This document shows positions 27,709 to 36,882 of a stretch of 64,000 bases of DNA, in pieces. Location: contig JAURXZ010000042.1 in NCBI GenBank assembly GCA_030654175.1, positions 248,001-312,000 of the forward strand. Reading direction: 5' to 3'. The notes under the pieces were generated by a model. That model saw only the letters and a program-made list of their open reading frames with translations, was not told where the DNA came from and did no database searches. How positions within the stretch are numbered: the stretch's first letter is position 1; each line of letters opens with the position of its first letter. The position numbers were made by a program, and so were the translations under genes. This stretch comes from Bacteroidia bacterium (GTDB lineage: Bacteria; Bacteroidota; Bacteroidia; 2-12-FULL-35-15).

Positions 27709-28869
27709 TTAAATCCTTATTCCCATTACTAACACGTCATCCACCTGTAACTCCTCCTGCCTCCAATTTAATAATGCATATTGTAAAAATGATTCCTGCT
27801 CATCCATCTCCATGGATTGTGCCGAAAGCAAAAGCTCCTTAAATCTTTTTCTATTTAACTTCTTTTTAAATTCACCGCCAAACTGATCGCAATAACCATC
27901 AGTGAAGAAATAAAATGTATCATTCACTTGTAAATCAATTTTTCTTGAAACAAATTCCTTTTTTACATCTGCGTAAAAACCTATCGGAAAACGATTTCCT
28001 TCAAATTCAATGATCTCCATATCCCTTATCAACAGCATCGGTCGAAATGCGCCAGAATAGGTAAGTGTATTGCTTTCAAAATCAAAAACACCCAAAGAGA
28101 CATCCATTCCATCATAGGTCATTTCTTCATTTTTTTGTTTATTTAATAACAGGTGCAATTCATCATCTAAAGCATACAATATTTCTGAAGGTTCTTCTAA
28201 TCCCTTTTTTACAATTACATCTTTCAATATCCCATGTGCAATAATTGACATCAAAGCACCCGGAACACCATGTCCTGTACAATCTACAACAGCTATAAAG
28301 ACTTTATTGTTTCGTTTATAGAAAAAATAATAATCCCCACTCACCACATCTTTTGGCTGGTAAAGAACAAATGCATCTTTAAAAGCGTTTTTGATCTTAT
28401 TTATATCAGGTAATACAGCTTCCTGGATTCGGCTTGCATATTGAATACTATCCAACATATCTTTGTTTTGCTGCTCCAGTAACTTATGTTTTAAAGCTAA
28501 TTTCTGCTCCTTCTTTTTTCTATCTGTAATATCATGACCTATCCCAACAAGTGTATTCATTGGTCCTTTTGAGGTATTCCAAAGAATCCATTTATCGCCA
28601 CCGGTAGCCGTTTTTAATAGCCGCTCGTAAGGCACAGCCTCCAATAAAGAATCTTGCTTGAACTGTTGAAATGTTAATGCCTTGATATCAGCCCGTTCTT
28701 CCTCATTATTAAGAGTTAAGTTCCACCAGCCTTCACCCATTAACTGATCAGTCTCAAAACCTAGGATCCGCTTTGCTGAAGGGCTGACATATTCAACACA
28801 TCCATCCTGGTTTACTACTATTATTAAGCTGTTGAGTTTTTCAAGTATTGCATCTGTAACTAATGACAT
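27709..28869 (-). CDS. PAS domain plus SpoIIE/PP2C-type serine phosphatase
   Basis: 386 residues. An N-terminal PAS sensor (about 10-120, from ILEKLNSLIIVVNQDGCVEYVSP to GIGHDITDRKKKE), a short coiled linker (HKLLEQQNKDMLDSIQYASRIQ), and a SpoIIE-type phosphatase from about 150: KDVVSGDYYFF and VDCTGHGVPGALMS carry the metal-binding Asp residues; FFTDGYCDQFGG is the later block and VDDVLVMGI the end. It probably dephosphorylates an anti-sigma antagonist or similar partner in response to a small molecule bound by PAS. No membrane segment. No partner genes are adjacent. Confidence 0.88.
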   Translation of the reverse strand: MSLVTDAILEKLNSLIIVVNQDGCVEYVSPSAKRILGFETDQLMGEGWWNLTLNNEEERADIKALTFQQFKQDSLLEAVPYERLLKTATGGDKWILWNTSKGPMNTLVGIGHDITDRKKKEQKLALKHKLLEQQNKDMLDSIQYASRIQEAVLPDINKIKNAFKDAFVLYQPKDVVSGDYYFFYKRNNKVFIAVVDCTGHGVPGALMSIIAHGILKDVIVKKGLEEPSEILYALDDELHLLLNKQKNEEMTYDGMDVSLGVFDFESNTLTYSGAFRPMLLIRDMEIIEFEGNRFPIGFYADVKKEFVSRKIDLQVNDTFYFFTDGYCDQFGGEFKKKLNRKRFKELLLSAQSMEMDEQESFLQYALLNWRQEELQVDDVLVMGIRI

Positions 28870-29328
28870 GATCAGAAAATTGTGGCCAAAAGACCATTAT
28901 TAAAAAAAATAAAAATTGGAAAATTGCTTCGAAGAAGCGGCAGAGAAATTATCTGCTTAAGGGAATATGAATAATTCGCATATTACCAATGCAATAGTGC
29001 ATCCATTTGGTAATAACCATTAGAGTGATAAATAAAGAAATGATATGAAGTGTTGTTGTCATTATTCTGACAAATGTATTACAATTTTTAAAATAAGAAA
29101 CAGAAAAAATAAAATAGACTATAATTATTTTAACAGATTTTATATAAAGTAATTCTTTAATGTCACCACAAGCTTCCTGATAAGCATTAAACAACCCTGA
29201 ATACAATCACTTCAAGCTTACAGAGGAAATTTAGCGCAAGCATTTTAAAATCAACTTCCATGAAAATTTTAAGTCGCTTTTTAACTTGTTTAAAGTTTAA
29301 ATACTTCTCAAATTAATCGTTTTGAGAT
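28870..29328. other. Intergenic region, 459 bases
   Basis: The spacer between the phosphatase and pfkA genes, both on the minus strand. An 85-codon hydrophobic frame exists on - (28949-29206) but has no convincing start, promoter or family features. I see no hairpin of note. Confidence 0.5.
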
Positions 29329-30297
29329 CTAAAGCGATAAAATATCTAACATACGTATCAATTCAGGATCAAGATGCTGCGTATGTTTTACAGCATTTTC
29401 GAAAGGAGTGTGACTGATTTTTTTATTTATTATTCCGATCATTATATTTTTTTTACCGGCCAATAGCGCTTCCACAGCACCAAAGCCCATGCGGCTACTA
29501 TTTACACGATCCATGGCGGAGGGGTTTCCTCCACGTTGTAAATGCCCAAGAATGGTCACTCTTGTATCATAATCCGGCAAACGTTTTTTCACTTGTTCAG
29601 CAATTGTAAAAGCGCCTCCGGCTTCATCACCTTCAGCAACAATTATAATTTTTGAAGATTTGCTTTTTCTTCCTCCTTCCAAACGTTTTATCAGATCTTC
29701 AATATCTGTTTTTGTTTCGGGCATTAAAATACATTCAGCCCCAACACCAATACCAGAACGCAAAGCGATCAATCCGGCATCCCTGCCCATCACCTCTACA
29801 AAGAACAAACGGTCGTGGCTTTCGGCAGTATCTCGTATTTTATCCACAGCTTCCACAACAGTATTGATAGCAGTATCATAACCTATTGTAAAATCAGTTC
29901 CCTTTAAATCATTGTCGATAGTGCCCGGACAGCCAACAACAGGAATATTACACATTTTGCTTAACTCCAAGGCTCCTCTGAATGTTCCATCCCCACCTAT
30001 AGCAACAATGCCATCAATGCCATGTTTGATAAGATTTTCCAAGGCTTTTTGACGGCCCTCGATGGTTAAAAATCGTTTACTGCGGGCGGTTTTTAAAACA
30101 GTTCCACCACGCTGAATAATATTTGCAACGGATTTTGCCCCTAAGGGAATAAATTCATTTTTTATCATGCCTTCATAACCATGCATAATACCTGTTACTT
30201 CCAGATTATAATAACTCGCAGTACGAACCACCGCACGTATACAGGCATTCATGCCTGGAGAATCGCCTCCTGATGTAAATACAGCTATTTTTTTCAT
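29329..30297 (-). CDS. pfkA: ATP-dependent 6-phosphofructokinase
   Basis: 322 residues; phosphorylates fructose-6-phosphate in glycolysis. TSGGDSPGMNACIRAVVR at the N-terminus, GGDGTFRGA (about 102), the catalytic GTIDNDLKGTDFTIGYDTA, VEVMGRDAGLIAL, and LGHLQRGGNPSAMDR are all present as in bacterial PfkA. Thr in TIDND and the Gly-Gly-Asp-Gly loop fit the ATP-using form. It is monocistronic; a 23-bp palindromic repeat lies 50 bases upstream of its start. Confidence 0.97.
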   Translation of the reverse strand: MKKIAVFTSGGDSPGMNACIRAVVRTASYYNLEVTGIMHGYEGMIKNEFIPLGAKSVANIIQRGGTVLKTARSKRFLTIEGRQKALENLIKHGIDGIVAIGGDGTFRGALELSKMCNIPVVGCPGTIDNDLKGTDFTIGYDTAINTVVEAVDKIRDTAESHDRLFFVEVMGRDAGLIALRSGIGVGAECILMPETKTDIEDLIKRLEGGRKSKSSKIIIVAEGDEAGGAFTIAEQVKKRLPDYDTRVTILGHLQRGGNPSAMDRVNSSRMGFGAVEALLAGKKNIMIGIINKKISHTPFENAVKHTQHLDPELIRMLDILSL

Positions 30298-30346
30298 AGT
30301 TTACCGAGAATTACGAATTTTAATTAAGAATATAATGTCACCCACT

Positions 30347-30402
30347 TTCTCGACTCCGCTCGAAATGACTTCCTACATTGTCAGTTCGAGCGGAGTCGAG
30401 AA
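30347..30402. repeat. Palindromic REP-like element (intact copy)
   Basis: Two 23-base arms (30347-30369 and 30380-30402, one mismatch) around a 10-base loop; arm core CGACTCCGCTCGAA. The same arm type is common in Bacteroidota intergenic DNA. A related half copy lies in the hrpB coding sequence at 37621-37644. It lies between pfkA and the THUMP methyltransferase gene, both transcribed leftward. Confidence 0.85.
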
Positions 30403-30452
30403 CTTTGTTTGAAAATTGCCCATTGCTAAATTGTAAAATTGCTCAATTACAC

Positions 30453-31622
30453 TTACTCTGGTTTCTTTCCACCATCCACAAGCTTATGAATTTTCTTAGT
30501 TCCCTGATACATTTCGTACTTCATGAACCGGCATTCTAATTGCCCATTGAACAGGGCAATTTTTCGTGATGGCCGCAACCCCACATGCTTAAAGGCTTCC
30601 ATATTGGAACTGATCATCCAGCAATCATAACCCGAAAATTTACTTTTAAATGTATCACCAATACTTTTGTAAAGTTCTTCAATATTATCTTTCACCATCC
30701 GTTCACCATAAGGTGGATTCAGTATCACTACGCCTCGTCCCGGTGGCACTTCAAAATCCTTTATATCACAAACTTTGATAGAAACGATATCATCTACTTT
30801 TGCATGTTTGATATTTTCTTTTGCTTTTTTTGCAACGTTTGGCGAAAGTTCCCCTCCAATAATTTGTTGTTCGTGATTGGTAATTTTATCGATAGCAGAA
30901 TCAAAAATGGTGTTATACAATTCTTCATCAAATGCCATAAATTTTTTCCAGCCCTCAAAACTATATTCATCACGGTAATAGCCCGGAGGAATATTATTTG
31001 CGATCATTGCCGCTTCAATTAAAATAGTGCCCGAACCACACATCGGGTCAATAAAAGTACTGCGCTTATCCCAGCCGCTCAGCAATATCATACCTGCAGC
31101 TAATACTTCGTTTAGCGGTGCCAGATTCGTTTTATCACGATAGCCACGCTTGTGCAACGACTCTCCCGAACTATCAAAAGCAACGGTCAATGTATTTTGA
31201 TAAACATGCAAATGAATACGCAAAGTGGGGCGGTCCAGATCCACGGAAGGGCGCTCACCATGTTTGGCACGAAACTGATCAACAATAGCATCTTTCGCCT
31301 TTTGGGAAAGGTATTGGGAGTGAGTAAACAGATCAGAACTTAAAACTGTATCAATAGCTAAGGTATCGGTAACATCCATATAATCTTCCCAATTAATGGA
31401 CTGGATAGCATCATACAACGATTTTTCATCCGTAACTGTAAATGTTTTTATCGGCACCAAAATGCGTAAAGCGGTACGTAAACAGATATTGGCCTTATAC
31501 ATAAAACCTTTATCACCACTAAAACTGATGGCCCTGTTATGAGTTTCCACATTACGGGCACCCAGTCGTTGCAACTCAGCCGACAATATATCCTCTAAAC
31601 CAAAAATGGTTTTGGCTATCAT
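30453..31622 (-). CDS. THUMP-domain RNA methyltransferase (RlmL N-terminal/TrmN-like)
   Basis: 389 residues. An N-terminal THUMP RNA-binding domain (about 1-165, starting MIAKTIFGLEDILSAELQ) leads into a Rossmann methyltransferase: DPMCGSGTILIEAAM (motif I) and the catalytic NPPYGERM (motif IV), which mark N2-guanine methylation of rRNA or tRNA. I choose the ATG at 31622: the frame reaches a TTG at 31664, but that TTG lies within the TACCTTTG promoter box. The target nucleotide is not readable. Confidence 0.9.
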   Translation of the reverse strand: MIAKTIFGLEDILSAELQRLGARNVETHNRAISFSGDKGFMYKANICLRTALRILVPIKTFTVTDEKSLYDAIQSINWEDYMDVTDTLAIDTVLSSDLFTHSQYLSQKAKDAIVDQFRAKHGERPSVDLDRPTLRIHLHVYQNTLTVAFDSSGESLHKRGYRDKTNLAPLNEVLAAGMILLSGWDKRSTFIDPMCGSGTILIEAAMIANNIPPGYYRDEYSFEGWKKFMAFDEELYNTIFDSAIDKITNHEQQIIGGELSPNVAKKAKENIKHAKVDDIVSIKVCDIKDFEVPPGRGVVILNPPYGERMVKDNIEELYKSIGDTFKSKFSGYDCWMISSNMEAFKHVGLRPSRKIALFNGQLECRFMKYEMYQGTKKIHKLVDGGKKPE

Positions 31623-31661
31623 TTTAAAATCTGTTTCTTCCTTCACGTCTACTATTTTTAA

Positions 31662-31669
31662 CAAAGGTA
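31662..31669 (-). promoter_or_regulatory. Promoter -7 box of the THUMP methyltransferase gene
   Basis: TACCTTTG on the minus strand matches TAnnTTTG exactly. The implied leader is about 35 bases to the ATG at 31622, which decides that start. Confidence 0.5.
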
Positions 31670-31974
31670 TTGAATTAGCTTAAATTGTTTTATTTTTTTA
31701 ATCACTGTCTTTACCAAATTACGATCATCCTGTTTTTAATCGGGAGCAAAATCAGGATTGAAATCACCAAATTATTAATTCAAAAATTCAAATAATATAG
31801 GAAGATATGTTCCCCCTTCAAGAATTTGGAATTCCGGCCAATTTGTTGCCCACACTATTAATGTGAACAGAAAAAGATTCTGCCAATCAACCTTTTTTGA
31901 AAAACAAGCTTACAAAAAACAGCTAAGGCGCTGAAAACCTTTGTGTTACAAAAAACAAAAAAAAACAGGCCAGT

Positions 31975-32008
31975 TTTGTTTAGTTTAAGATATAAAGTAT
32001 TATTTTTG
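31975..32008 (+). promoter_or_regulatory. Complete Bacteroidota -33/-7 promoter
   Basis: TTTG at 31975-31978, 22 bases, then TATTTTTG at 32001-32008. Both elements match consensus and the spacing is in the usual range. It gives a leader of about 45 bases for the lipoprotein gene at 32058. Confidence 0.7.
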
Positions 32009-32057
32009 ACCATTCTTTTTTTTAAGTATAAAAACACACCATTAAAAAACATTTGAA

Positions 32058-32954
32058 ATGAGATTGAAATTTATCACATTTAAAGGAGCAATTGCAGTAT
32101 TATCAGTTTCAGCATTATTGGCTACAGGCTGTAAGGGTGATGGCACAAAAAAAACAGATGAAGTACCTCCTGTTGATACTGCTCAAACCGCTATTATTAA
32201 TATTAGTGGTGAAATTTTCAGTATCCCTTCACCTATACAAACCGCTCTTTTAATTAAAGGAAGTGGTGCAGGTTATAGCAAAGGAATTTTAAATGACCCT
32301 CATAAATCTTCACAGTATTCAACCAATTTCGCAAAGGCCCTAAACCTTGGTATTTTTGGTGCTGACTTAGGTTATGTAACAATTTATGATCAATCCCAAG
32401 ATGCTATCGGTTATTTGAACGCAGCTAAAAAGCTATCAGATGGTTTAGGTATCTCTGCCGCATTTGATGCAGCAACAATAGAACGATTTACTAAAAATCT
32501 TGGTAACAAAGATTCTATGCTTGTTTTGGTTGGTGTTGCTTACCGTGCAAGCGATGCTTATCTAAAATCAAACGATCGTAATGATGTTAGTGGTCTTGTG
32601 CTTGCTGGCGGATGGGTTGAAAGTTTGTACTTTACTACTGATATCTATAAAACTAAACCAAAAGAAGACGTTAAACTTAGAATTGCAGAACAAAAATTAT
32701 CATTACAAAGTTTGATAAAACTGTTAACACCATATTACAGTCAACCTGAATACACAAAATTCATTGATAACCTATATGACCTTTCAACTGTTTATGATGG
32801 TGTTAATTTCAAATACACATTTATAGCGCCAACAACTGATGCTGCTAAGAAAATGACCACTATCAACAGCACAACAGATGTAAGCATTACACCTGAGCAA
32901 ATTGAATCAATTTCACAAAAAATAAGAGCGATCAGAAGCCAGATTGTAGGTTAA
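32058..32954 (+). CDS. Lipoprotein of unknown function upstream of an ABCG-type transporter
   Basis: 298 residues. SPII signal with lipobox LLATGC (Cys at about 25), followed by KGDGTKKTDEVPP, a short flexible linker. The mature part is mostly helical by composition, with TFIAPTTDAAKKM and a C-terminal helix ESISQKIRAIRSQIVG. I do not recognise a named domain. It is followed by a secreted protein and by the TerB-ABCG transporter gene, all on the same strand, and I take the three as one functional group. It has a full -33/-7 promoter. The start ATG is the only one giving the signal peptide. Confidence 0.75.
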   Translation: MRLKFITFKGAIAVLSVSALLATGCKGDGTKKTDEVPPVDTAQTAIINISGEIFSIPSPIQTALLIKGSGAGYSKGILNDPHKSSQYSTNFAKALNLGIFGADLGYVTIYDQSQDAIGYLNAAKKLSDGLGISAAFDAATIERFTKNLGNKDSMLVLVGVAYRASDAYLKSNDRNDVSGLVLAGGWVESLYFTTDIYKTKPKEDVKLRIAEQKLSLQSLIKLLTPYYSQPEYTKFIDNLYDLSTVYDGVNFKYTFIAPTTDAAKKMTTINSTTDVSITPEQIESISQKIRAIRSQIVG

Positions 32955-33081
32955 AAGAAATAATGTGAGAACCAGGAGACAAGAATGAAGACAAAAAGGA
33001 ATTAGTAACAAACAACATCTTGCTTCTTAAATCTTGACTCTGAATATCAAATTAACAAATTAATTAAATTAAGAATAGATT

Positions 33082-33525
33082 ATGAAAAAGGGAATTTTAA
33101 AATTAGTATTGGTAATTTCAGGATTTGCAATACTAAACACTTCATCAGCACAAATTTCAGATACAGTTGCCAGTATATGCGCTAAACATTTCGAAAACAA
33201 ATTTATTTCTGATGGACAACAATACCGTGCATTATTAATGAATACAGACGAAACTGCTGAATTCCACGTTACTTTATATGGTGGAACAATGTACCGTATA
33301 GCTGCATGTAGCGGGTTAAATGATGGAGATCTTGTGTTTTCGGTATATGATACTGATACACAAAGAAATTTATTATTTACTAATAAAGATTTTAAAAATG
33401 CTCCATATTGGGATTTCAAAATTAACAGTACACTTGATTGTATCATAGAAGCTAAACTTGATAGCGAAGGATCTAAAAGTTCCGGAAGAGCTGTTGTTTT
33501 AATAGGCTTCAAACAACTAAAATAA
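33082..33525 (+). CDS. Small secreted protein of unknown function
   Basis: 147 residues with a signal peptide (about 1-23, ending TSSAQ). The mature part is compact and beta-rich (TAEFHVTLYGGTMYRIAACS; DGDLVFSVYDTDTQRNLLF), with a few Cys. No family recognised. A minus-strand frame covers nearly the same bases, but the plus frame has the signal peptide and the fitting neighbour context. A strong terminator follows directly, separating it from the transporter gene 170 bases later. Confidence 0.7.
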   Translation: MKKGILKLVLVISGFAILNTSSAQISDTVASICAKHFENKFISDGQQYRALLMNTDETAEFHVTLYGGTMYRIAACSGLNDGDLVFSVYDTDTQRNLLFTNKDFKNAPYWDFKINSTLDCIIEAKLDSEGSKSSGRAVVLIGFKQLK

Positions 33526-33544
33526 TAACACACAAATACCCCAC

Positions 33545-33582
33545 AAAGACATTAATTACTCAGGTATTAATGTCTTTTTTTT
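33545..33582 (+). terminator. Intrinsic terminator after the secreted-protein gene
   Basis: A 12-bp perfect stem (33545-33556 with 33566-33577, core AAAGACATTAAT) with a 9-base loop and an eight-T run. Confidence 0.85.
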
Positions 33583-33696
33583 CCTAAAAACAGTGATTGT
33601 ACACTATATTTAGTGTTGTGTATTAACTAATTTGGTGCTTGAGATTACCAAATATATTGATACACGATACTCAGTACTTAATACTTTAAAAAATAA

Positions 33697-36600
33697 ATGA
33701 GTGAACGGATTTTAAAAGCCTTGATGCAAATGTTTGCTATTATTGCCAAAGTTGATGGCATTAATGATAGCGGACGGTTAATTGTGCAATCATTCTTAAA
33801 ACAACAATTAAATCAGGAATCCGTTGAACAATATCTTGCCATATTTGACGAATTTTTAGAGGCGCATCACGCAGTAACAAAAAAGAAAGACGGTACAGCA
33901 AAACGTACTTCTCTTAACTCGGTAAAAGTTTTAAAAATATGTACTCAAATAAACAGCGAACTTACCCAGGTACAAAAAGTAGTTGTGTTATTACGTTTGC
34001 TCGAGTTTATAAATTCAAATACCGAAATATCAGAACAGGAATTTGAGTTTGTAAATACCGTTGCTGAAACTTTTAATATTGTTGATGAGGAATTTAAGCG
34101 CTGCATGAGTTTCATTCAGGCTAAAGAAAACGCTGTTCCCGATTCTTCAAACATCCTTATAATTGATAACCAAACTACCAATAGCTATAAAGAAACCAAA
34201 CATATTTATGCCGAAGGAATTAATGGACAGGCCCGGATATTATGGATTCCAAGTGTAAACATATACGCCCTTCTTTATTTTGGAAAAAGTGACCTGTATC
34301 TGAACGGTCAAATCTTAACCTCTGGCAAAGTATTTATTTTAACGCCAGGTTCATCATTACGAAGCTCAAAAGTAAAACCTGTTTATTATAGTGATATTTT
34401 AAGCGCGTTTTTGAGCGATACCAGTAAGGCAAAAGTATCTTTTGTAGTTAAAAACCTCGAATACAAATTTAAAGGTGGTAAACTTGGCTTACGCAATATC
34501 AATTTCAGTGAAGATTCCGGAAAACTCATTGGTATCATGGGTGGATCCGGTGCTGGTAAATCAACATTACTAAATGTTTTAAATAGTAATGAGGTTCCAA
34601 GTGGCGGGTCAGTAAAAATTAACGGTATTAATATTCATACCGAAAAAGAGAAAATTGAAGGCGTTATCGGTATGGTTTCGCAAGATGATTTATTGATTGA
34701 AGAATTATCGGTTTTCCAAAATCTTTTTTATAACGCTAAACTTTGTTTCGGAGATAAGAGTGATGAAGTAATTTCGGAAATGGTGCTGAACGTATTAACC
34801 AGCATCGGCTTACTTGAAACCCGCAATCTGAAAGTTGGAAGCCCCTTGGAAAAAACAATTTCCGGTGGACAGCGTAAACGTTTGAACATTGCATTGGAAT
34901 TGATACGTGAGCCATTGGTAATGTTTGTGGATGAACCTACCTCAGGACTTTCATCACGCGACTCCGAAAACATTATGGACTTGCTTAAGGAGTTGGCTCT
35001 GAAAGGAAAGTTGGTATTTGTTGTTATCCATCAGCCTTCATCCGACATTTTTAAAATGTTTGATAAGTTGATGATACTTGATGTTGGCGGGTATCCTATC
35101 TATTACGGCAACCCTGTTGATTCGGTTATTTATTTTAAAACTGTTGTAAATCACGTTAACTCTAACGAAAGTGAATGTGTTGTTTGCGGAAACGTAAACC
35201 CTGAACAGGTATTTAATATTATTGAATCAAAGGTATTGGACGAATTTGGAAATATCACCCAAAGCCGTAAAATATCAGCAAACGAATGGAACGTTCACTA
35301 TAGAGAAAAGATCGAAAGAAAAGTAGAGGATGTTACCGAACTTACTGAAATACCGGAAAGCACTTTTAAAGTTCCCAGTAAATTCAAGCAGTTTAAGGTG
35401 TTTGTAACGCGCGATGTGTTATCTAAACTAACAAATACGCAATACCTTTTAATCAATTTCCTGGAAGCACCGGTGCTGGCATTTATACTTGCCTACCTTG
35501 TTAAATATTACAATACCGACCTATCCAATAAAGTAGGATATATCTTCCGTGAAAACGAAAACTTACCTGCCTATGTGTTTATGGCAGTTGTAGTAGCTTT
35601 ATTTATTGGATTAACAGTGAGTGCTGAAGAAATTATCCGCGACCGGAAAATTCAAAAGCGAGAATCCTTCCTTAATCTGAGCAGAGGAAGTTATTTGTGG
35701 TCGAAAATTGCCATCATGTTCGTGTTATCTGCAATACAGACTATTTTGTTTATTATGGTTGGTAACACAGTGCTTGAAGTAAAAGGTATGACCAGTGAAT
35801 ATTGGCTGGTTCTATTCACAGCATCCTGCTTTGCTAACATGTTGGGATTAAATATTTCAGCAAGTTTCAATTCGGCTGTTACCATTTATATTTTAATTCC
35901 ATTTTTAATTATTCCTCAATTATTATTAAGTGGTGTAATTGTGAAATTTGATAAACTTAACCCAAGTATATCTTCTCAGAATTTCGTACCATTTACAGGT
36001 GAAATAATGACTTCCCGTTGGGCATTTGAAGCTCTTGCTGTTAAGCAATTCAAAGACAATGAGTTTAACAAAAACTTTTATAAATATGATAAAGGCATAA
36101 GCATTGCTACATTTAAAAAAGATTATTGGTTAACCGATCTGTCTAAGAAATTAGACTTTTGCGAAAACGAATACAAAAATCCAGCCTCTCGCCAGGAAGT
36201 TGCAGATGCTTTAAAGATGATCAAAAGCGAGATCACCAAAGAATTGGCTGTTAAAGGTAACGACAAGCTCAGCAGTCCTGTTTTAGCAACCTTAAGCATT
36301 GAAACGTTTAACCCTGAAGTGGCAAAACAGATACGTGATCTATTGTCTGTTCTAAAAGCCAATTATATAAAAAATTACAAAAAGTATAGTGATGCGAAAG
36401 ATAAAGAAGTTGCGGCTTTAAACAAAGACAGTGCATCACAGGCTATATATTTGCAAAAAAAGGATGATTACGAAAATGAAAGTATGATCGATCTGGTAAC
36501 GAATAGGAATTCGTTTTATAAGATATTGGATCTAAATGGAGCTTACATTCAAAAAACAAACCCTGTTTATCTTGATCCTACAGAATCTAACTTTGGGCGC

Positions 36601-36789
36601 GCTCACTTTTTTGCACCACGCAAAAAGTTTTTGAACAGATACTATGATACATTCTGGTTTAATTTATGTGTAATCTGGGGAATGTCATTAATACTTGGGA
36701 TCACATTGTATTTTGATGTTTTAAAGAAATTCATTAATCTGCTTGAATCACTCTTCAGTAGGTTAAGTAAAAAGCCGACAGCATCCTAA
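33697..36789 (+). CDS. TerB-ABC ATPase-permease fusion (ABCG/White-like half transporter)
   Basis: 1030 residues. N-terminal TerB-like helical domain (about 1-145: QMFAIIAKVDGINDSGRLIV). A small beta-rich segment follows (about 170-240), FHA-like in pattern. Then an ABC ATPase: Walker A GGSGAGKST (about 286), signature ISGGQRKRLNIAL, Walker B VMFVDEPTSGLSS, H-loop VIHQPSSDIF. Then an ABC2 permease with about six membrane segments (from about 580) that contains long soluble loops (about 770-940). ATPase before permease in one chain is the ABCG layout. The substrate is unknown. The two upstream secreted or lipid-anchored proteins probably work with it. Confidence 0.85.
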   Translation: MSERILKALMQMFAIIAKVDGINDSGRLIVQSFLKQQLNQESVEQYLAIFDEFLEAHHAVTKKKDGTAKRTSLNSVKVLKICTQINSELTQVQKVVVLLRLLEFINSNTEISEQEFEFVNTVAETFNIVDEEFKRCMSFIQAKENAVPDSSNILIIDNQTTNSYKETKHIYAEGINGQARILWIPSVNIYALLYFGKSDLYLNGQILTSGKVFILTPGSSLRSSKVKPVYYSDILSAFLSDTSKAKVSFVVKNLEYKFKGGKLGLRNINFSEDSGKLIGIMGGSGAGKSTLLNVLNSNEVPSGGSVKINGINIHTEKEKIEGVIGMVSQDDLLIEELSVFQNLFYNAKLCFGDKSDEVISEMVLNVLTSIGLLETRNLKVGSPLEKTISGGQRKRLNIALELIREPLVMFVDEPTSGLSSRDSENIMDLLKELALKGKLVFVVIHQPSSDIFKMFDKLMILDVGGYPIYYGNPVDSVIYFKTVVNHVNSNESECVVCGNVNPEQVFNIIESKVLDEFGNITQSRKISANEWNVHYREKIERKVEDVTELTEIPESTFKVPSKFKQFKVFVTRDVLSKLTNTQYLLINFLEAPVLAFILAYLVKYYNTDLSNKVGYIFRENENLPAYVFMAVVVALFIGLTVSAEEIIRDRKIQKRESFLNLSRGSYLWSKIAIMFVLSAIQTILFIMVGNTVLEVKGMTSEYWLVLFTASCFANMLGLNISASFNSAVTIYILIPFLIIPQLLLSGVIVKFDKLNPSISSQNFVPFTGEIMTSRWAFEALAVKQFKDNEFNKNFYKYDKGISIATFKKDYWLTDLSKKLDFCENEYKNPASRQEVADALKMIKSEITKELAVKGNDKLSSPVLATLSIETFNPEVAKQIRDLLSVLKANYIKNYKKYSDAKDKEVAALNKDSASQAIYLQKKDDYENESMIDLVTNRNSFYKILDLNGAYIQKTNPVYLDPTESNFGRAHFFAPRKKFLNRYYDTFWFNLCVIWGMSLILGITLYFDVLKKFINLLESLFSRLSKKPTAS

Positions 36790-36794
36790 AAAAG

Positions 36795-36870
36795 ATGTAA
36801 TATTTAATAGGTAATATATTAAGGTGCAGTTTTGTATAAAGCATCGTACATTACATATTAAATATTACAT
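36795..36870. repeat. Long A/T-rich inverted repeat between the transporter and hrpB
   Basis: 21-base arms (36795-36815 and 36850-36870, one mismatch) separated by 34 bases; arm core TAATATTTAATA. The right arm is followed by AATTTTT, so it may end the transporter transcript, but the long loop makes a REP-like element equally possible. Confidence 0.55.
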
Positions 36871-36882
36871 AATTTTTCCACC

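Larger units (their letters stand above)
31623..32057. other. Divergent intergenic region, 435 bases
   Basis: This spacer holds the minus-strand -7 box at 31662-31669 and the plus-strand promoter at 31975-32008. A 64-codon minus frame near 31858 is covered by the plus promoter and looks spurious. Otherwise I see nothing. Confidence 0.6.

Noticed and set aside
28949..29206. 85-codon hydrophobic open frame on the minus strand
   Set aside because: No promoter box, no recognisable domain, unusual composition; it lies in an A/T-rich spacer where hydrophobic frames arise by chance.
31858..32052. 64-codon minus frame upstream of the lipoprotein gene
   Set aside because: It overlaps the well-formed plus-strand promoter and leader and is Phe/Lys-rich from A/T-rich DNA.
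33069..33533. 154-codon minus frame covering the small secreted-protein gene
   Set aside because: It mirrors 33082-33525 almost exactly; the plus frame has a signal peptide and a terminator after its stop.
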